DNA of 64,000 nucleotides from Bacteroides_D sp963546395 (lineage in GTDB: Bacteria; Bacteroidota; Bacteroidia; Bacteroidales; CAJPTX01). This document shows positions 26,867-35,847 of this stretch, piece by piece. The translations under genes were made by a program, and so were the position numbers. Where the stretch lies: positions 1-64,000 of the forward strand of contig CAUUMS010000008.1 in assembly GCA_963546395.1 (NCBI GenBank), written 5' to 3'. A model generated the notes under the pieces. That model ran no database searches and was not told the DNA's origin. It worked only from the letters and a program-made list of their open reading frames with translations. Position 1 is the first letter of the stretch. Every line of letters begins with the position of its first letter.

Positions 26867-27295
26867 AGGCCCACGGGGCAAATCGGCCGCAGGGTAGAGA
26901 CCATGGGGCATGGCACTGTTGCGGAAGGCACCACGAACCCTCAGGGCTATAGCAAGAGGAAAGAGTGGGGCCCTCGCTCTGCGTATAGTGTAGCGTGAGG
27001 TGGGGAGGTGTACCAGGCCATAGGAGCAGAGATTGATGTACGCTGGCACACCTGCTAGGGATGCGGTGGCTGGTATTGCTCGGTATGCAATGGGTGGGAA
27101 AGAGGGCTGTGGGTGGGATGGGATGAGGACAATGCGAGGGGGCACCATCGCTACAACATCAGTCGGTGCAGGCTCTCAATAGGGCAGCCCCTTTGCCAAT
27201 ATCGCCTCAGCGCAATAGACGGCAACTGGACAACCTCTACACCATGCTCCAGCTTTGGTGCACCCTGACGAAATGCACCCGCTACCGATTTTAGG
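26867..27295. other. Intergenic region without a supported gene
   Basis: About 430 bases between the flavodoxin terminator and the end of the leftward radical SAM gene. Minus-strand open frames here (26840-27148 and 27151-27354) show no signal peptide, domain or family pattern, and the first runs through the terminator. I see no RNA gene. The region may contain an untranslated 3' end. Confidence 0.5.
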
Positions 27296-28246
27296 CTAGC
27301 AGACCGAGGCAAATGGGTCGCGCTGGGAAAAGTCGGGGGTATACTGCCCGGCACTCTCTAGCCCCTGCGTCCATCCGTGGTGAAATCCGAGCGAGAGCAT
27401 GAAATCGACGGCCTGCTCGTACTCCTCAGCCCTAAGAGATGCTGACAAAAAGGGATGGCCATGCACTCGGCTCGTCGGGGTGTACTGGCCTAAAAGCGAT
27501 ATGGTGAGCCCGCGGCCAAATTCCATCTGAAGGTTGAGCAGGGCCGAGCGCGTATTCTCTGCCTGACCGGGCAGAACGAGATGACGTACAATCAAACCCC
27601 GCCGGGCGATCCCCTCGGCATCCAGCTGTAGGGTTGTGCCCACCTGATCGACCATGGCGGCAATGGAGTCGAGGGCATAATCGGGATAGTTCCGAACCCC
27701 CGACAGGCTCTGGGCCAGATCGTAGCTACCGTACTTGTAGTCGGGCAAATACACGTCCACGTAGCCGCGCAGTATGGCGATGGTGCTGGGCTCATCATAG
27801 GCCCCGGTGTTGTAGACCACCACGGGACGCAGGTTTTTTACCCAGAGGCCCTCAATGATGCGTAGCACCCAGGGTACCTGCGAGGTGGGACTTACGAATC
27901 CCACCGTTGTACACCCATTGCGCACATGTTCCGCAATACGCCGCACGGCCTCGTCCAGGCTAATACTATGGCTAGCGCAGGGAAGACGATTATCGCTTAT
28001 CTGATAATTCTGGCAATAGAGGCACTGCATGGTACAGTGCGCCAGGAAGACGTTACATACGCCGCCGGGGCCACCCAGGGCTGGTTCCTCGCCATGGTGC
28101 CTACAGATGGCGGCTATGCGCAGCTGATCGTCAAGCTGGCAGAACCCCAGAGCCCTGGAGCGATCTACCCCGCACTGGTGACCACACATCCTGCAATGGG
28201 AAAAGTCGGATGCTGGCGATACGGACTGTACTCCCTGGAGTTGCAT
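27296..28246 (-). CDS. Radical SAM protein related to pyruvate formate-lyase activase
   Basis: A 316-residue protein with the iron-sulfur/SAM motif CTMQCLYCQNYQ near residues 71-82, and an N-terminal Cys cluster (CRMCGHQCGVDR) that is usual in the PflX-like subgroup. GGVCNVFLAHC precedes the cluster. The substrate is unknown; relatives in this subgroup are encoded as stand-alone activases. It is the third gene after pabB and pabC, 11 bases from pabC, so cotranscription is likely. No glycyl-radical enzyme is in the window. Confidence 0.88.
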   Translation of the reverse strand: MQLQGVQSVSPASDFSHCRMCGHQCGVDRSRALGFCQLDDQLRIAAICRHHGEEPALGGPGGVCNVFLAHCTMQCLYCQNYQISDNRLPCASHSISLDEAVRRIAEHVRNGCTTVGFVSPTSQVPWVLRIIEGLWVKNLRPVVVYNTGAYDEPSTIAILRGYVDVYLPDYKYGSYDLAQSLSGVRNYPDYALDSIAAMVDQVGTTLQLDAEGIARRGLIVRHLVLPGQAENTRSALLNLQMEFGRGLTISLLGQYTPTSRVHGHPFLSASLRAEEYEQAVDFMLSLGFHHGWTQGLESAGQYTPDFSQRDPFASVC

Positions 28247-28257
28247 ACCCTCGTACC

Positions 28258-28848
28258 CTACCCGATACGCTCGATCGGGGTATCACGCAGGGCATTGATG
28301 GCCACGACCTGCTCATAACGCTCGAGCTGGCGAATCGGTATGGCTATCGGCACAAGATGCTTCTCGGCCGTATACCGGGCCCGTTTGGTGCCAGGCAACA
28401 ATGCATGCTCGGGCGTGAACCACTCCCCCTGCCTTAGCAGCATAAGATTGGCTATGCAGGTGTCTGTAAGAAAGCCCTGATGTAAGATTAGCACATCATC
28501 GGCCTCGCCTCGCTGGGCATGCACGGCATCGAGTGCCGAGCGATCTGTACGCTTGTGGGAATAGCTCACAGCTGGGCTCTCCACAGGCTTAAGAGTTGCG
28601 TAGCGGCCTGGCGTAAACGGTGAAGCGATGGGCTTCCATCCCGTAGCATCATACTCCAGACGTAAACGCCCAGCCCCATCGACACCATCTACCCGCTGCG
28701 ATAGATACTCCTCCACGGCCCTAAGGAGGTTGGTGACATTCGCCCCGGGGCACTGGGTCTGCAACGTATCGGCCATCCGGGTTATATGCCACTCGCGGTG
28801 CTGCGGCTGGCCGTCGGTGAGTGCTATAGTCTCAAAGAACAGGAACAT
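28258..28848 (-). CDS. pabC: Aminotransferase class IV, probable aminodeoxychorismate lyase
   Basis: A 196-residue fold-type IV PLP protein. It would release pyruvate from aminodeoxychorismate to yield p-aminobenzoate for folate. The Lys that binds PLP is likely in VSYSHKRTDRSALD, and ILHQGFLTDTCIANLML corresponds to the conserved EVTEANISN-like region, with Asp for Glu. The protein is short (typical members are about 270), as in other Bacteroidota pabC genes. It starts 17 bases inside pabB. Confidence 0.8.
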   Translation of the reverse strand: MFLFFETIALTDGQPQHREWHITRMADTLQTQCPGANVTNLLRAVEEYLSQRVDGVDGAGRLRLEYDATGWKPIASPFTPGRYATLKPVESPAVSYSHKRTDRSALDAVHAQRGEADDVLILHQGFLTDTCIANLMLLRQGEWFTPEHALLPGTKRARYTAEKHLVPIAIPIRQLERYEQVVAINALRDTPIERIG

Positions 28849-29824
28849 ACACCTTGTTGAGCATCTCCTGGTACTCTCGCTCCAGCTGACTATTGATCGT
28901 AACTCCTCCGCCGCTATGGTAGATTAGCCCCTCTGCTGTCTGCTCAATAAAGCGTATCAGCACGGCAGAGTCAAGCCGTTCGCCGTCGAAGTAGCCGCAC
29001 ACGCCGGTATAGAATCGCCGTGCACCCAACTCAAGCGACTCGATGTGCTGGTAGGCGAACTCTCGTGGATATCCAAGAATGCTTGCCCCCGGGAGCAGAT
29101 CGGCCAAGAGATGGCCTAACTTCGATCGCCAGTCGGCTCCCACGTGTCCGGCTACCTCACTGCTCACGGCCAAGAGATCCTTTGCCCCGGTGCGTATACG
29201 CTCCACGTAGCGGTAGCGCACGGTTTCAATCTGGGTGGCAATTCTGGACAAATCCTCCCTGAGCATCTGCACGGCCATCGCATGCTCATCGACCTCCTTG
29301 GGATCATTGAGGATACGCTGCTCAGCATCCGGCAAATGGGCCTCGATGGTTCCCTTCATGGGGAATGAGCGTATCGTATCATCTGCAATGCGCACGAATG
29401 GTTCAGGGGAGAACACTGTGAACAGTCCTGCGACATGCATGCGGTACATCGCCTGCGTGCGATAGAATATATCACGCAAAGAGAGGTTGCACTCGATACG
29501 AGTGGGACAGGTGAAATTGACGTATGTGAGGCTGCCCGCCCGCATGAGATCCATGAGGCGAGTAAAGCGCACTGCGTAGTCAGCCAACGGGACAGGATGC
29601 TTTGCGAGCGTGAATGGCAAGCTGTCTAATGGCTGAGCCGCACTCCCCAAGTTGCTTACTGTGGGGAAAGCGTACAGGATGTCATTCTCGTGCGTGCCAC
29701 AAAGCTCACACACGGCCTTCTCGGCCTTAAAGTCGATGGCGAAAATGAATGGTTTGCGCTCCTCGCCCCACCGATTCATCCGCTCGATCCACTGCTCCTT
29801 ACTGCAAAGCAATCCATTACTCAT
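28832..29824 (-). CDS. pabB: Aminodeoxychorismate synthase component I
   Basis: A 330-residue chorismate-binding enzyme that adds ammonia to chorismate. Conserved pieces are YVNFTCPTRI, FSPEPFVRI, the PMKGTIEA motif that precedes catalysis, DPKEVDEHAM and TGVCGYFDGERLDSAVLIRF. The N-terminal domain is short, as in the minimal PabB form. It overlaps pabC by 17 bases. A TACCTTTG -7 box lies only 8 to 15 bases upstream of the chosen ATG (29824), which would give an almost leaderless transcript. Confidence 0.92.
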   Translation of the reverse strand: MSNGLLCSKEQWIERMNRWGEERKPFIFAIDFKAEKAVCELCGTHENDILYAFPTVSNLGSAAQPLDSLPFTLAKHPVPLADYAVRFTRLMDLMRAGSLTYVNFTCPTRIECNLSLRDIFYRTQAMYRMHVAGLFTVFSPEPFVRIADDTIRSFPMKGTIEAHLPDAEQRILNDPKEVDEHAMAVQMLREDLSRIATQIETVRYRYVERIRTGAKDLLAVSSEVAGHVGADWRSKLGHLLADLLPGASILGYPREFAYQHIESLELGARRFYTGVCGYFDGERLDSAVLIRFIEQTAEGLIYHSGGGVTINSQLEREYQEMLNKVYVPVL

Positions 29825-29831
29825 AGCGGGG

Positions 29832-29839
29832 CAAAGGTA
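29832..29839 (-). promoter_or_regulatory. Candidate -7 box for pabB, possibly leaderless
   Basis: TACCTTTG on the minus strand. The transcript would begin about 29825-29827, i.e. at or just before the pabB ATG at 29824. Confidence 0.5.
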
Positions 29840-29987
29840 GTGCAAGAACACGTTCATTGTCCCTTTAAAGGCTCGCCATTTTTCACGCCTATATGTGCCG
29901 TATCTCGGCGCTAACCATGAATTGCGCAGAGAACACCCCATAGGCAAACCTAGTGGAGCCGGTAACCCGATGGTCCCTGCGCACGAC

Positions 29988-30030
29988 AAAAGAGGGGCTC
30001 GCGGTGCTAAGCACCGCGAGCCCCTCTTTC
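29988..30030. terminator. Bidirectional Rho-independent terminator
   Basis: A perfect 19-bp stem, arms 29989-30007 and 30011-30029, with a TAA loop. An AAAA on the left and TTT on the right allow termination in both directions. It lies 35 bases after the stop codon of the giant repeat protein on the minus strand. Confidence 0.9.
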
Positions 30031-30063
30031 CGTGAGCCCTGAAGGGTTTTACATCAGAACTGT

Positions 30064-33000
30064 CTACAGGCGCACGACTCGGCGCACTGTGGTTGTACCA
30101 TCGACGAACTGCACTCGCAGCAAGTACACCCCTGAGGGGATGTTACCTACCCGTACAGTGCCATCGCCCCAGGGCTGCTGTAGCAGCACCTGACCACTCA
30201 CCGTGAACAGTTGCACCCTCGTTGCACCAGTAGCATTCACGCGCAGCACATCGGCGAAGGGGTTAGGATGAACATCCACCGGGTGAGCATTCTCAACCGA
30301 CGTGATATTGTCGGAAACGAATATCGCCTTAATGGTGGTGTTGTCCTTCACAACCCAGGTGAACTTATCGTTGCTCTCGCGAACGGTGTCCACATTCTTA
30401 GTTGTGGCGATGATCCCTTGCAGGCGAGCACCTCTCCCGGGGGTAGGCTCCATGGTCAATTCTGTCCCTGCCGTCACAAGCATACCATCGAAAATGGCAT
30501 TGCCACCATCCATAACGGACAACTGTCCATCCCCTTCCACGAGGATATACACGTTGAACATTTCGGCATCACGGCGTTCGAACGTCGCACGCAGAGTCAC
30601 ATTTGCCGGAGGCATCACGAATGCCCCACCATCGATGGTCACCCACTCGCTCGTACCCTCAGCTTGGTACGCAAGGCTACCCTCTACGAATGCGTAGCCC
30701 GGCTTACGTGTGTAGTCCACCGTGACCTTCTCATCCACAAAGGGCTTAATATTGCTCGGTTGCAAATTACCGCCCTCTATCCCCTCGAGGATGCGCACCT
30801 CATACTTCTTCGGCCTGAATGTCCCGCGCACGTCGATAGAGTAGTTCGGCATCTTCCCAAGGATCACCTTGTCCCCCTGCGGAGTCAAATCATCGGTGCG
30901 CCACAGGCTCTGCCCGCGCTGCGTGTACTGTATCGAGCCGAAATCGAAATCGTAACCCGGATCCGCCCGCTTCACCGTGAACGTGATCGGGGTGTTAGCG
31001 ATGACATTCGCCCATGGATCAGCCGCTATCTCGCCGTGCTCCAGCTTCATCACGAAGACGCTATTTCCCGTCGGAGTCACATCCGCAGTAACCTCTACGC
31101 TAGCATCAGGCATAGTGAATTGGCGGTTGGTGATGGGGTGCCAGATCCCAGGAGCAGCCCCACGAGGCAGCTCTCGGTAGCGGGCCGTATTCCAGGCCAC
31201 CTCCCAGTGTGGATCCATTGGATCTACCCCGTAGGAGAGTCGCACCGGATGACCTACCGGTACATTCGACACGATGTCGGCCGTCATACGCCCGTGCGCT
31301 ATCGTGAAGATGATGTTATTCCCCGTGGAGTTGAATTCGGCCGTTAGCTCTACGTCCGCATCCGGCATGGTGAACTCATACTCGTTGGTGCCCACCTTCT
31401 GGAGCGACTGAGGCGAACCGCTGGGTAGCACCCTAAATTTGAGCGACGTGGGCCGTAGCTCGTAGTCGGCATCAGGTGTCGGAACCACCTTCACCCGCAT
31501 GTCCGCCGGCACGTTGTTCATGCGTGGCTGCACTGTGAGCGTACCGTGCTCGACCGTATTGGAGATGGTGATGCTATGCCCCGAGGCCTCAAAGGCACCT
31601 CGGATCTCGATATCGTAGCAAGGCATCCTGAACGAGCGCACACGTGGATCGATGGGTACGGGTGCCGCTCCAGGCTTATTCGCCTCCACGTACTCCAGTA
31701 CGCGGGCCACATAGCCGATCTCCGGAGCGAGAGAAAGCGTAACCACAGCCCCCGTCTTCACATTGGTCACCCCTGGCGATTCCACACGAATAGTACCGCC
31801 ATTAGCAGGCTGTTTCACCGTGATAGTGTGATCGGTAGGCTCGAATTCAGCCGTCAGCACCACCGACTCGTTGGGCATGTTGAACTTCCACTCCTTCTCC
31901 TCACCAGTAGGAGTAGAAATCGGCGTGCCAGGGGCCGTTTCCGGCTCAGAGGCCTTGCGGTACCGCAGGGTTCCAGCCTTGTAGGTAAACCCGCAATCCT
32001 CAGCCACCTTCACCTTCACCTCGGCACCCGCCGTCAGATTGTTGTTCTTATCGGGCGTAAGCGTGCCACCATCCAGATTCTCCACGGTAACCGAGAGACC
32101 TGCTGTCAACTCAAACTCACAGCATAGCTCCACGTCATTGTTTGGCATCACGAACGTACCACCATCCGCGATGGCTGTGCCATTCCACTTCAGCGTGCCC
32201 GCCTTCAGCACATACGGCTTACCACCAGGCCCAGGCGCTGCCTGCGGACGAGCATTCACAATGATCCTATCCCCCGTGCGGAATGGGCCACTGGCCGGTA
32301 TCGTCACGATGTCCCCGTTCGTCATGCTCGAGCACTTCGTAATCTTATGCACCTTCCCCACAAAGCGGGCGAACACCTTAACGCTGTAAGCCGGCATCTG
32401 GAATGTGTTTGATGGGTCGGTAATCGGCACAAAATCTGCCGTTGGGTCATCCAACTGTTGGTAGCGCAGCGAGCCCGGCTCTAGTTCGTAGCCGCTCATC
32501 GGGGCCACCACAAGCTGCACCTGCGTACCAGCCTCTACGTTTTCTTTCGGCGCAGCCGTCAGCGTGCCCTGCCCCTCAGGTGCGCACACCACCTTCAGCT
32601 TCTCCGGCTCGAACTCACCCGTGATGGTAACATCGTCATCAGGCATCTCAAACTTCATGTCCTGAATATTCTGAGCACTGCCCGCTTGCGTGTCCTTCTT
32701 GAACTTCAGGCTCCCCTCCTTGAACGAGTACCCTGGATGCGGTGTCACCTTCACCTTCACGGTGTAGCCCTTGTCACACACCCCGAGCGGCGGATCGATT
32801 ATCTCTATCGTCCCATGCGGAGAGCTACCCACCGTCGCCACGTAGGCATCCAGACTGAGGTTGTACCACTTATTCGTGGTGTTGTCGTACCCCTTATCGG
32901 CCTTGTACAATGCTTTCGCCTGCTCACGCTCGGCACCCCGCTTCAGCGGTATGCCATCCTCGCCCAGGAAGGCCAGGAAACGAGGCTTATTGTCAATGAC

Positions 33001-34644
33001 CCTTTGCTTGGGATCCTTAAAGACGTTGATATTCGCCTCGGGCACAGCCTTAGCGGGCAGACCCAGCACAGAGAAGGCATCTGCATGGTACACACCCAGC
33101 AAGCTCTGCTCGCCCAAACGCTTCGCAGACGGGAGCAGGATGCTCGTCGCTCGGTACGCACCCCTAAAGAATCGTGGCGGAACCTTCTCCACACCCCACA
33201 ACAAATACCGGGAAAGCTTGCGCCATTCATTGGAAAACCATGTCCAGCCGATTAGTCTAGGCATAAAGCACTTGACTCCCTTGTGAATGGTAAAGTCGGT
33301 CATGTTTCGGAATAATACGATATACCTCCAATCCATCGGCCGGAACTCACCCTCTATAACCTCTACACGCTCAGCCAACTCCCACAGCGTAGTCTCCCCG
33401 GGATGGCTCTTGGTGTACGCACTAACGATACCATCGATACTATACCCCTCCAACTCTATGGTACCATTGACTCTAATCTTTAGCCTATTCAACTCAATGT
33501 CGGCACGCACCAACACCTCGGCATCGGGCATGGTGAACACCTGGTTCGCCGGATCTATATCTTTCTCCTTCTTGACCCCGCCCTCGGTGTACTCAATCCA
33601 CAGTCGCTTGATTCGCCATGTCCAGTCGGGCTCCACCACAAGCTGCACCTGCTCGCCCGCCATGGCCATATGCGACGGCACCGAGAACGACGGGAAATTC
33701 GCTGTATGCTGAATAGCAGCAAAGCGGATGGGGTGAATCTTAGCATCCTTCGCCTCATTCCCCTGGAGCCCTATCACGTACCAGCCACACCACTTGCCAT
33801 CCTTAAAATTCTTCGTGTCATTCTTATACTTAGCAGCCGCATTCATCAGCGGGCCACCCTGGAGGGGCTGCCCTTGCTCATCCACAATGCGGAGGTAGCG
33901 CGAGGTGGGACACCCCTCGAATATAGCCTCTCGAGCACCATCGGGCACCGTCGTCCCTAGCTCGAGAAGCGAAAAATTCTCGCATCCCTGAAAGTGCTGC
34001 CCCTGCTCCTTGAGATCCGTCAACTTGGGCGCCGTGAAGCGCACCATGTTCCGGCATCCCTGGAATGCGTTAGAGCCCATTGTCTTGAACTTGAGGAACT
34101 TGGCCTCATGCAGGCTATACCTATCCGATGCCGCAAAAGCCTCCTCACCGCACTTCTCCATGTCGGGGAAATCGAGTGCTTGCAATCCGCCGTAGAACGC
34201 AAATCGCGATACGTACTTGAGCTTGCTAACCTTACAGATGGAGAGATAGTTCGACCCCAGTCTTCCTTCCGACTTATTCGTCACCAGCGGATCAGGCATA
34301 TCCTGCACACTCGTCACCGTAGGCAAAACGGTGAACTCATACAGGTTCAGCACGCGTCCCTTGGCCCCATTCCTATTGCGGAGCCAAAGCCAATCATCCG
34401 TCCGAATACGACCCGTCTGCACCTCAATGCGTGAGACAAGATGGAGCTTGCGCTTCTTGTACATGTCATCAAACGCATCTTGCAACGTGTTCCCCGAGAA
34501 ATTGATCCACTGCACGTGCCCCGGCTTCCCCTCAACGGGGGTCTGATACCTACCGGCAACCTGCCCCAGGCCCACCCTAGCACCTGCGAGCAAGATGGCT
34601 CCCAGCAATGCGAGCCCCACAAATCTCCGCATAACGTGTTTCAT
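30064..34644 (-). CDS. Giant secreted repeat protein with type IX sorting domain
   Basis: A 1,526-residue exported protein. A signal peptide (VGLALLGAILLAGARVGLGQ) is followed by a BspA/leucine-rich-like region (about 80-270: YGGLQALDFPDMEKCGEEAF, FQGCRNMVRFTAPKL) and then about eleven copies of an 80-100 residue beta domain of the bacterial/InlB-B type, each ending FxMP..(D)VxxxAxF (e.g. FEMPDDDVTITGEFEP, FNMPNESVVLTAEFEP). The last 75 residues (VDVHPNPFADVLRVN ... GVYLLRVQFVDG) form a type A C-terminal sorting domain, so the protein should be moved across the outer membrane by the type IX system and fixed to the surface. Role probably adhesion. ATG 34644 is preferred to GTG 34647. Confidence 0.92.
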   Translation of the reverse strand: MKHVMRRFVGLALLGAILLAGARVGLGQVAGRYQTPVEGKPGHVQWINFSGNTLQDAFDDMYKKRKLHLVSRIEVQTGRIRTDDWLWLRNRNGAKGRVLNLYEFTVLPTVTSVQDMPDPLVTNKSEGRLGSNYLSICKVSKLKYVSRFAFYGGLQALDFPDMEKCGEEAFAASDRYSLHEAKFLKFKTMGSNAFQGCRNMVRFTAPKLTDLKEQGQHFQGCENFSLLELGTTVPDGAREAIFEGCPTSRYLRIVDEQGQPLQGGPLMNAAAKYKNDTKNFKDGKWCGWYVIGLQGNEAKDAKIHPIRFAAIQHTANFPSFSVPSHMAMAGEQVQLVVEPDWTWRIKRLWIEYTEGGVKKEKDIDPANQVFTMPDAEVLVRADIELNRLKIRVNGTIELEGYSIDGIVSAYTKSHPGETTLWELAERVEVIEGEFRPMDWRYIVLFRNMTDFTIHKGVKCFMPRLIGWTWFSNEWRKLSRYLLWGVEKVPPRFFRGAYRATSILLPSAKRLGEQSLLGVYHADAFSVLGLPAKAVPEANINVFKDPKQRVIDNKPRFLAFLGEDGIPLKRGAEREQAKALYKADKGYDNTTNKWYNLSLDAYVATVGSSPHGTIEIIDPPLGVCDKGYTVKVKVTPHPGYSFKEGSLKFKKDTQAGSAQNIQDMKFEMPDDDVTITGEFEPEKLKVVCAPEGQGTLTAAPKENVEAGTQVQLVVAPMSGYELEPGSLRYQQLDDPTADFVPITDPSNTFQMPAYSVKVFARFVGKVHKITKCSSMTNGDIVTIPASGPFRTGDRIIVNARPQAAPGPGGKPYVLKAGTLKWNGTAIADGGTFVMPNNDVELCCEFELTAGLSVTVENLDGGTLTPDKNNNLTAGAEVKVKVAEDCGFTYKAGTLRYRKASEPETAPGTPISTPTGEEKEWKFNMPNESVVLTAEFEPTDHTITVKQPANGGTIRVESPGVTNVKTGAVVTLSLAPEIGYVARVLEYVEANKPGAAPVPIDPRVRSFRMPCYDIEIRGAFEASGHSITISNTVEHGTLTVQPRMNNVPADMRVKVVPTPDADYELRPTSLKFRVLPSGSPQSLQKVGTNEYEFTMPDADVELTAEFNSTGNNIIFTIAHGRMTADIVSNVPVGHPVRLSYGVDPMDPHWEVAWNTARYRELPRGAAPGIWHPITNRQFTMPDASVEVTADVTPTGNSVFVMKLEHGEIAADPWANVIANTPITFTVKRADPGYDFDFGSIQYTQRGQSLWRTDDLTPQGDKVILGKMPNYSIDVRGTFRPKKYEVRILEGIEGGNLQPSNIKPFVDEKVTVDYTRKPGYAFVEGSLAYQAEGTSEWVTIDGGAFVMPPANVTLRATFERRDAEMFNVYILVEGDGQLSVMDGGNAIFDGMLVTAGTELTMEPTPGRGARLQGIIATTKNVDTVRESNDKFTWVVKDNTTIKAIFVSDNITSVENAHPVDVHPNPFADVLRVNATGATRVQLFTVSGQVLLQQPWGDGTVRVGNIPSGVYLLRVQFVDGTTTVRRVVRL

Positions 34645-34911
34645 CACTATTCGTCGCTTATCGGCCTATCTGTTTCACAAGTACACTCCTTACCTCCATT
34701 CACACACACCAAGTGCACCCCCACGCAGGGACTGCACCTCGGACGTGCTCCCGGGGAGGCATCTCACGATCCCCTACACATCCCCTTGCACACTATACGT
34801 GTGCTGCCTAAAGATTGTTACCACTCCGTCCCCCGCTAATTGACGGAGGTCGTCTAAGCTGGGGTGTACGTCGTGCTATGTCGTGTCACGCACGCATTAG
34901 TTGGAGCACTC

Positions 34912-35829
34912 TCACTCCCAGCGGGTCCTATCTACCCGTCCTTCCACTCTCGCCTCTAGCGAATCGGGCAGCAACGGGAAGAAATCGAGCCCCGTGAACC
35001 GCTCCAGACTATCCACTGAAATCATAAATGCGTTTGGCTCCTTAAGGGATGCCATGTGCGGTATGGCGTAGGCCACTGCCTGCCACTCATTGCCGTGGCG
35101 CACCAGCAAGGCCTTGTAAAAATGGGTTGGCACCGCAATGGGCGGATACCCGATGTGCCCCCTATCGCCCTGGTGAAAGTAGGGCCCCGTGGCCACGTAC
35201 ACCTCATCGCCACGCATGGCGATGCGCCGCACCCGCTCCTCGAGCTTTTTCCAAATGCCACGATTGAAGTTGGGCAGCTGCGGTGAAATGTTGGTGAAAT
35301 AGTAGCTCTCACGCATGGCCTGTGAGCTCCCCACCATGTCGCCTGCCGGGGCTAGATGCCCCTTGTCATAGCCTGAGTGACGGTAGTCGTCATTGTTCAC
35401 CGTGGGGTTACGCACCGCAGGGTCAGGCTTAAAGCGTCCCGCCTCTCGCGTCACCACCTTCAGCAGCTTATCCTGCGTCAGGCGGTAAGCCACCCATCGG
35501 GCCTGCTGCCACTCGGGCGAGTACGCCACCGTGTAGGCCGCATGGTAGATCTTCTGGCACTCGGCTCCTTCGCCCAGGGGCTCTTCCAGGTAGCGCAAAC
35601 TGGCCAGCACCTCGGGTGCTGCCGTCTGCTGCGCCCCATCCCATGTGGAAGTTTGAGCGGAAGCGGTAGACTCTCCCGTCCAGGTGAGCGGCCTGCCTAG
35701 GACAAAGTTCGTGCCATACTGCTCGAACTTTTGGCGTCCCTCGCTCAGGCCCACCATGAGCTGAACGCAGCCCAGGCAAGCCACAGAGCATATGGCAGCC
35801 ACAAACACCGCTCCCCGCAGGCGTAACAT
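34912..35829 (-). CDS. DNA/RNA non-specific endonuclease, membrane-attached
   Basis: A 305-residue exported nuclease with an N-terminal lipoprotein-like signal (VACLGC, Cys21). The nuclease centre GYDKGHLAPAGDM (near 150-162) is the DRGH-type motif with Lys for Arg, the His being the general base; NISPQLPNFNRGIWKKLEE supplies the metal-binding Asn. Such NUC1 enzymes degrade external DNA and RNA for nutrition or escape from DNA traps. It lies downstream of yidC by 18 bases, possibly cotranscribed. Confidence 0.93.
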   Translation of the reverse strand: MLRLRGAVFVAAICSVACLGCVQLMVGLSEGRQKFEQYGTNFVLGRPLTWTGESTASAQTSTWDGAQQTAAPEVLASLRYLEEPLGEGAECQKIYHAAYTVAYSPEWQQARWVAYRLTQDKLLKVVTREAGRFKPDPAVRNPTVNNDDYRHSGYDKGHLAPAGDMVGSSQAMRESYYFTNISPQLPNFNRGIWKKLEERVRRIAMRGDEVYVATGPYFHQGDRGHIGYPPIAVPTHFYKALLVRHGNEWQAVAYAIPHMASLKEPNAFMISVDSLERFTGLDFFPLLPDSLEARVEGRVDRTRWE

Positions 35830-35847
35830 GGCGCAAGCGTGCCTAGG

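Noticed and set aside
26840..27148. 102-codon minus-strand frame after flavodoxin
   Set aside because: It crosses the terminator, lacks a start signal and has no recognisable domain.
30211..31347. 378-codon plus-strand frame opposite the surface protein
   Set aside because: Antisense shadow of the repeat protein, long only because of the high GC content and repeats.
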